Of a stretch of DNA of 64,000 nt, positions 59,789 to 64,000 are shown piece by piece. The stretch is from Gp6-AA40 sp035293405 (GTDB taxonomy: Bacteria > Acidobacteriota > Vicinamibacteria > Vicinamibacterales > UBA2999): positions 62,001 through 126,000 of the forward strand of contig DATDOE010000079.1 in NCBI GenBank assembly GCA_035293405.1, in the 5' to 3' direction. Under the pieces are notes generated by a model. The model was given only the letters and a program-made list of their open reading frames with translations. It was not told the DNA's origin and made no database searches. Both the position numbers and the translations under genes were made by a program. Numbering within the stretch: the stretch's first letter is position 1; the number at the start of each line of letters is the position of its first letter.

Positions 59789-61042
59789 ATGGCCGTATCT
59801 CGACGACTCTTCATTCGTAACGGTGTCGCGACCCTCACGGTCGGGCTCACCGCGCCATCCTTCTTGAACGCCATCGCGGAGGCACAGGGCCTCCGGAATC
59901 GGAATCTCGTCGTTGTCTACCTTGGCGGTGGCAACGATGCGTTGAATACGCTGATCTCCTATCGCGACGCGGCCTATTACAGCCGCCGTCCCAGCATTGC
60001 CATCCCCGCAGGGCAGGTACTGCAGGTGGGTTCCGACGCGGCCGGGCAGGCGCTCGGTCTGCATCCGCGGCTTGGCGGTCTGTTGAACATCTTCAACGAA
60101 GGACGCCTGGCGCTCGTGCAGCGCAGCGGATACGCAAACTCGAGCCGGTCCCACTTCGAAGGCGGTGACATCTGGGGGACTGCCAACCCGCAGTCATCGA
60201 CCGGGTCGGGCTGGCTCGGTCGCTATCTCGATACGCTCCCTCGGCCGCTCGACGCGCTCGCCGCCTGGAACACAACGGCGGAAACGCCTCGTGCGCTCGT
60301 TTCCGGGGTCAGCGGTGTGCCCGCGATCCCGAACGCGGGCACGTATACCTATGCGAGCCCGAACCGCGGTGTGGCCCAACAGCAGGAACGCGCGGCCGCG
60401 CAGACCATGGCGTCCAACCCGGCGAGCGGGCGGCCGCATCTCGCGTTCGTGAACAGCACCAGCCTTGGGGCCCTCGAGACGCTCGACCGCGTGGCGCTGG
60501 CGCAGTCGTATACGCCGACGCTTGCGTATCCGAACAACGGCTTCGGGCTCACGATGCGCACCGTGGCCGGCGCGATCGTGCGCGGCATTGGTTCACGGGT
60601 GTTCTGGGTGCAGACCGGCGGCTTTGACACGCACGCAGGACAGGGCGCGGGGGGCGGCGCGTACGGCAATCTCATGGGCAACCTGGGTGATGGACTCGCG
60701 GCGTTCTACACCGACGTGCGCAACCAGGGCCTGGCCAGCGACACGACCGTGGTCGTCTTCTCCGAATTCGGCCGGCGCATTTCAGAGAACGGCAGCGCGG
60801 GCACCGATCACGGCGCCGGTGGCCTGATGATGGTGCTCGGCGGCGCGGTGCGTGGCGGGCTTCACGGTACGGCAGCATCCCTAACGCCGGGCCATCCAAC
60901 GCTCGAAAACAACTCCGGTGACATTCGCTACGAGACCGACTTCCGGTCTGTGTACGCGCGACTGCTGGACCAATGGCTTGGTGTGAACTCGGTGCCGATT
61001 CTGAACGGTGACTTTCGTGCCGGCGCGCCGGCGATCTTCTAA
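59789..61042 (+). CDS. DUF1501 family protein, Tat-exported
   Basis: This 417-residue protein starts MAVSRRLFIRNGVATLTVGL, a twin-arginine signal. DUF1501 belongs to the alkaline-phosphatase-like superfamily: NLVVVYLGGGNDALNTLISYRD (metal site start), SRSHFEGGDIWGTANPQ, VFWVQTGGFDTHAGQGAGG and VVVFSEFGRRISENGSAGTDHGAGGLMMVLG carry the conserved Asp/His. It probably has sulphatase-like or phosphatase-like activity or only a structural role. It follows DUF1800 directly, the usual pair. Confidence 0.9.
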   Translation: MAVSRRLFIRNGVATLTVGLTAPSFLNAIAEAQGLRNRNLVVVYLGGGNDALNTLISYRDAAYYSRRPSIAIPAGQVLQVGSDAAGQALGLHPRLGGLLNIFNEGRLALVQRSGYANSSRSHFEGGDIWGTANPQSSTGSGWLGRYLDTLPRPLDALAAWNTTAETPRALVSGVSGVPAIPNAGTYTYASPNRGVAQQQERAAAQTMASNPASGRPHLAFVNSTSLGALETLDRVALAQSYTPTLAYPNNGFGLTMRTVAGAIVRGIGSRVFWVQTGGFDTHAGQGAGGGAYGNLMGNLGDGLAAFYTDVRNQGLASDTTVVVFSEFGRRISENGSAGTDHGAGGLMMVLGGAVRGGLHGTAASLTPGHPTLENNSGDIRYETDFRSVYARLLDQWLGVNSVPILNGDFRAGAPAIF

Positions 61043-61051
61043 GGTGCGGGA

Positions 61052-62320
61052 ATGAAGAACGTGAATCGATTCTGTTTGACGGCGGTCATCCTGGTCGGCA
61101 TGTCCGGTGCGGCCTCGGCACAGACGCTCGCGAGAGCGGAGGCCACACCCGCGATACCACCGGTGAAGACGGCCACACCCGCTCCTGCGCCGGCAGCCGA
61201 GAAGGTGGCGGCCGCACCCGCTCCCGCGCCCACACCCGCGACGGCGGAGGCCACACCCGCTCCCACGCCCACACCGGCGACGGCGGCGGCCACACCCGCT
61301 CCCGAGCCGGCACCCGCGCGGGCGGCGACGCCACCCGCTCCCGAGCAGCAGGCACCGAGACCGGCGGGGGTTGCTCCCTCTTCAGCGAGCTTCCCCGTCG
61401 TGACGTTCGGCATCGCCTCGTTCCTGCAGTACGAGGCCCAGCTGCACGAATCGAACGGCTACAACGCGTTCGACGTCACCCGCGGCTACCTGAACATCGA
61501 GGCGCGACTGAACGACCGCGTGCGCGTCCGGTTCACGCCGAACGTGCGGCCGACGACCGACGCCGACCTCAACCAGAACCTCGCGCTGCGAATGGAATAC
61601 GCCTCGCTGGATGTCAGGGCCAGTGACAGCATGTCGATCATGTTCGGCTTGCACGAGATGCCCTGGCTCGCCTTTGAGGAGTCGGTCAATCGCTACCGTG
61701 TCATCGGGCCGTTCTTCTCGGAACGTCTGGGACTGATTCCTGGAGTCACCGATCTCGGCGTGAGCGTCAAGAACCGCACCGAGCGCACTGATATCCACGT
61801 CGGCGTGTATAACGGCGAGGGGCAGGGACGCGCCGAGATCGACAAGTACAAGAGCATCGACGGGCGCGCGACCTTCCGTCCCTTCTCCGAGGACGGCGAG
61901 TTGGGCAATGTGAGCATCTCGGGGTTCTACCAGTACGGCTGGTACGCCCGCGATCGCCCGCGCAACGTGGCCATCGTGATGGGCAGCTACGAGGTGCCCA
62001 ACATCGTCCTCACGGCGCAGTATCTGTCGGCGACCGACAACCCGTTCGTCGCCGTTGATGTCCAGCGCCGCGGGATGTCGTTCTTCGGTGAACTCCGGCA
62101 GGGTCTGACCGGCTGGGCCGGCGTTGGCGGTCTGGACCTCTTCGTGCCGGACGCCAACAACGACGGCGACTCGCGGCGTCGCCTCGTCTTCGGCGGCGCT
62201 CGCTGGAGTCAGGTGGGACGCGCGCGGTTGGGTGTAGTGGTGACGCTCGATCAGACCTATCAAACCAACTCCCAGCTGCTCGAGCGCCGGCTGCTCGGCC
62301 AGACCCATATCGAGTTCTAA
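61052..62320 (+). CDS. Outer-membrane porin with Ala/Pro-rich linker
   Basis: This is a 422-residue protein. The signal peptide (FCLTAVILVGMSGAASAQ) is followed by a low-complexity Ala-Pro-Thr linker of about 75 residues (repeats of ATPAPAPTP) and a beta-barrel similar to phosphate-selective or OprP-like porins: TFGIASFLQYEAQLHES ... RGYLNIEARLNDRVRVRFTPN, terminal Phe (QTHIEF), as the barrel assembly machinery requires. The linker may cross the peptidoglycan or bind it. Fourth gene of the Rieske row, nine bases after DUF1501. Confidence 0.83.
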   Translation: MKNVNRFCLTAVILVGMSGAASAQTLARAEATPAIPPVKTATPAPAPAAEKVAAAPAPAPTPATAEATPAPTPTPATAAATPAPEPAPARAATPPAPEQQAPRPAGVAPSSASFPVVTFGIASFLQYEAQLHESNGYNAFDVTRGYLNIEARLNDRVRVRFTPNVRPTTDADLNQNLALRMEYASLDVRASDSMSIMFGLHEMPWLAFEESVNRYRVIGPFFSERLGLIPGVTDLGVSVKNRTERTDIHVGVYNGEGQGRAEIDKYKSIDGRATFRPFSEDGELGNVSISGFYQYGWYARDRPRNVAIVMGSYEVPNIVLTAQYLSATDNPFVAVDVQRRGMSFFGELRQGLTGWAGVGGLDLFVPDANNDGDSRRRLVFGGARWSQVGRARLGVVVTLDQTYQTNSQLLERRLLGQTHIEF

Positions 62321-62343
62321 CACGCGTTTCAGTTCACCGTAGA

Positions 62344-62363
62344 GCGCAGGCTTTAGCCTGCGC
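62344..62363. terminator. Perfect hairpin after the porin gene
   Basis: GCGCAGGC-TTTA-GCCTGCGC. Eight-base stem, 23 bases after the porin stop and 21 before the stop of the convergent dipeptidase. No T-run; could serve both directions, or be a dispersed palindrome. Confidence 0.5.
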
Positions 62364-62384
62364 GTTATCGAGAGACGGGGGAAG

Positions 62385-63605
62385 CTATTTCGCTTCTGCC
62401 TGCAGGCGCCGGGCGACCTCGTCCGCCTCGCGCCACACGCGGAGCACGTTCCCGCCCCACAGCTTCGCGATGTCGGTCTCGCTGTAACCGCGGCGCACGA
62501 GCTCGAGCGTCACGTTGAACGTGTCGGCGGCGCTGTCCCAGCCCTCGATGCCGCCGCCGCCGTCGAAGTCGGACGCGATCCCGACGTGATCGACCCCAAT
62601 CAACTTCACCGCATAGTCGATGTGATCGACGAGCTCCTTCACCCCGGGGCGCCCCGGCACGGACAACGGACGCTGCGCTGGCGCCTCGACGGGACACGGC
62701 GCCGATGCGCGGCCGCCCGTCGCATTCCTGACGGGTGCTCGACCGCTATGCGTCCCTGACTTCACATAGGCCGCGTAGGCGACGATGTGCACGACGCCGC
62801 CGTTTTTCTTCATCGCCAACAGCTGCTCGTCGTCCAGATTGCGATTGTGCTCGGCGAGCGCACGGACCGACGAGTGCGACGCGATGATCGGCGCTTTCGA
62901 CAGCGTGGCCGCCTGCAGCATCGACGCCTTGGACAGGTGCGATACGTCCACCATCATGCCGAGGCGGTTCATCTCGGCGATGACCGCACGGCCAAGCGGG
63001 CTGATGCCGTCGTTCGGCGCATCGCGCGTGGCTTCACCGGTATGGGAATCAGACAACTGGTTGTGGCCGGTGTGTGCGAGCGACATGTAGCGCGCTCCGC
63101 GCTCGTAGAACTCGCGGACACGCGCGAGGTCGGTACCGACCGGGTAGCCATTCTCGATCCCGATCACCACCACCGTGCGCCCGCTTTGCGCGATGCGGGT
63201 CACCTCGTCAGGCGTGAACGCGAGCCCCGCCTGTTTGGGTGCGATCTGTTCGGTCAGCCGATGCACGGCGTCGAACTTCGCGATCGCCTGCCGATAGGCG
63301 CCGGCGTAGCCTTCCGGGCTCAGCGGCCCCTGTCCGACCTGAACCGTCATGAACGCGGCGTCGAGTCCGCCCGCTTCCATCTTCGGCAGATTCACCTGCG
63401 TCGTCAGCCGCTGCGTGTAATTGCAGGCGGCCGTGAAATAGGCGGGCTCGATGTCAACGTGGGTGTCGAGCGTGAGGACACGTCCATGGATCGCGCGGGC
63501 GCTGGCAACGAGGGAGGCATCAGGCGCCGGCGCCTGCGCGGCCAGCGGTGCGTCAATGAGGGACGCCACACATGCGATCAGCAGTCGACGAAGAGTCAGT
63601 TGCAC
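62385..63605 (-). CDS. Secreted membrane dipeptidase (peptidase M19)
   Basis: This 406-residue protein is taken from GTG 63605, where a signal peptide begins (VQLTLRRLLIACVASLIDAPLAAQ). The M19 zinc sites are visible: TLDTHVDIEP (His-x-Asp), bridging Glu in VIGIENGYPVG, His in APIIASHSSVRAL and HNRNLDD, and Asp in GIASDFDGGGGIEGW. It hydrolyses dipeptides, including those with D-residues. A loop of about 35 residues (SGTHSGRAPVRNATGG ... QRPLSVPGR) before KELVDHIDYAV looks like an insertion. The open frame continues upstream to 63761 in a kinase remnant. Confidence 0.88.
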   Translation of the reverse strand: MQLTLRRLLIACVASLIDAPLAAQAPAPDASLVASARAIHGRVLTLDTHVDIEPAYFTAACNYTQRLTTQVNLPKMEAGGLDAAFMTVQVGQGPLSPEGYAGAYRQAIAKFDAVHRLTEQIAPKQAGLAFTPDEVTRIAQSGRTVVVIGIENGYPVGTDLARVREFYERGARYMSLAHTGHNQLSDSHTGEATRDAPNDGISPLGRAVIAEMNRLGMMVDVSHLSKASMLQAATLSKAPIIASHSSVRALAEHNRNLDDEQLLAMKKNGGVVHIVAYAAYVKSGTHSGRAPVRNATGGRASAPCPVEAPAQRPLSVPGRPGVKELVDHIDYAVKLIGVDHVGIASDFDGGGGIEGWDSAADTFNVTLELVRRGYSETDIAKLWGGNVLRVWREADEVARRLQAEAK

Positions 63606-63761
63606 GCGTCCGTCCACAGGCTCCAGATCAAGCATCATCTTTCCGGCTTCCACCTTCGACAGGTCGAGGATGTCGTTGATCAGCGAGAGCGGATGGCGCT
63701 CGTGGAGTACCTCAAGACACTGTGAGTCCGCGCGGCGGCGCGCCGCGCGCGTTGGCCCCAT
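63606..63761 (-). pseudogene. Histidine-kinase HisKA remnant fused in frame to the dipeptidase
   Basis: The 52 codons upstream of the dipeptidase include HPLSLINDILDLSKVEAGKM, the H-box-adjacent second helix of a HisKA domain from a hybrid histidine kinase, and MLDLEPVDGR. The His-containing first helix and the ATPase domain are absent. The frame runs into the dipeptidase without a stop, so translation from 63761 would put the kinase piece ahead of the signal peptide. Confidence 0.75.
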
Positions 63762-63789
63762 CGTTCCGTGCGCGGACGCCGAGAATCAT

Positions 63790-64000
63790 CTACTTCGACA
63801 AGGGCGCTTGCGGCGGCGCCGCCGCCGACTTGCCTTGCGACTCGACAACGCGCCGCGCCAGGTAGTTGACGATTTGCGCGTCGGTCCGCGCTGCGCTGAG
63901 ATAGGCCGTGCGCAAGAGTTGCTCCTTGCGCCCGCGCAGCGTATCCGTGATGCGCTGGCGCACCGGCGGCATCGACAGGTCGCGCTGGCCCGCCGGCTCT
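63790..64000 (-). CDS. C-terminal part of an unrecognised protein, cut by window edge
   Basis: A minus-strand frame enters from the right edge: EPAGQRDLSMPPVRQRITDT, LRGRKEQLLRTAYLSAARTD, AQIVNYLARRVVESQGK, ending SAAAPPQAPLSK. Helical, charged sequence reminiscent of the tail of SurA/PpiD-like peptidyl-prolyl isomerases, though no isomerase domain is in view. The ATG at 63972 is internal. Confidence 0.5.
   Translation of the reverse strand, partial: EPAGQRDLSMPPVRQRITDTLRGRKEQLLRTAYLSAARTDAQIVNYLARRVVESQGKSAAAPPQAPLSK

Noticed and set aside
58294..63725. Long antisense frames over DUF1800, porin and dipeptidase genes
   Set aside because: No start signals and no recognisable sequence; the opposite strands encode complete families.
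1..64000. CRISPR arrays, tRNA and rRNA genes
   Set aside because: No regularly spaced repeats and no cloverleaf or rRNA motifs were seen on either strand by eye.

Overview
The window is GC-rich bacterial DNA with an accessory-rich left half. Two PEP-CTERM secreted proteins, an ECF sigma factor paired with a Ser/Thr kinase-TPR protein, two sigma/anti-sigma pairs, a DUF1800-DUF1501 pair and a secreted caspase-like protease operon suggest a soil Acidobacteriota of the Vicinamibacteria type. This is inference from gene content; no rRNA or tRNA is present to fix it.

1-5 kb holds an edge-truncated winged-helix protein, a long imperfect palindrome, a PEP-CTERM protein and a PadR-membrane protein operon. 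5.2-13.4 kb is a recombinase island. Two large serine recombinases lie in the same orientation, each followed by an identical 50-bp direct repeat, and a PD-(D/E)XK nuclease sits between the repeats. The first recombinase is split by a 3042-bp IS21-family element with 35-bp inverted repeats, a 6-bp target duplication (CGATGA) and a third, zinc-ribbon gene. Removing the element restores one 406-residue frame. 13.2-21.6 kb is an integrated mobilisable element: RadC-like JAB protein, XRE regulator, Dam-type methylase, VirD4/HerA-like ATPase, replication-relaxation protein, AlpA-like excisionase, tyrosine integrase and small proteins. I see no relaxase or mating-pair genes.

21.6-28.8 kb looks chromosomal: a secreted 1209-residue M23 peptidase, a secreted companion, a PEP-CTERM protein and a sigma/anti-sigma pair. 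28.8-35.4 kb carries an IS110-family transposase with a structured leader, then a compact five-gene operon around a ThiF/E1-like enzyme with a possible ubiquitin-like protein and three membrane proteins, then two divergent DNA-binding regulators. 35.7-41.8 kb is a four-gene operon for an exported caspase-like protease with DUF4384 and LPP20-like partners; its first Shine-Dalgarno sequence lies in a hairpin.

44.2-51.4 kb holds a TlpA-like lipoprotein operon with an outer-membrane protein, an ECF sigma/Ser-Thr kinase pair and a PD40 propeller protein. 51.4-57.6 kb is littered with decaying genes: an amber-plus-frameshift pseudogene, a frameshifted higB beside an intact higA, a truncated DUF1348 gene, an ECF sigma gene lacking most of region 2, and a response-regulator stub. 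Intact ParE-type toxin/antitoxin and MOSC genes lie among them. Three copies of a dispersed repeat occur at 43.8, 54.3 and 55.5 kb. 57.8-62.3 kb is a Rieske-DUF1800-DUF1501-porin operon. The right end has an M19 dipeptidase joined in frame to a histidine-kinase remnant and an edge-truncated gene.
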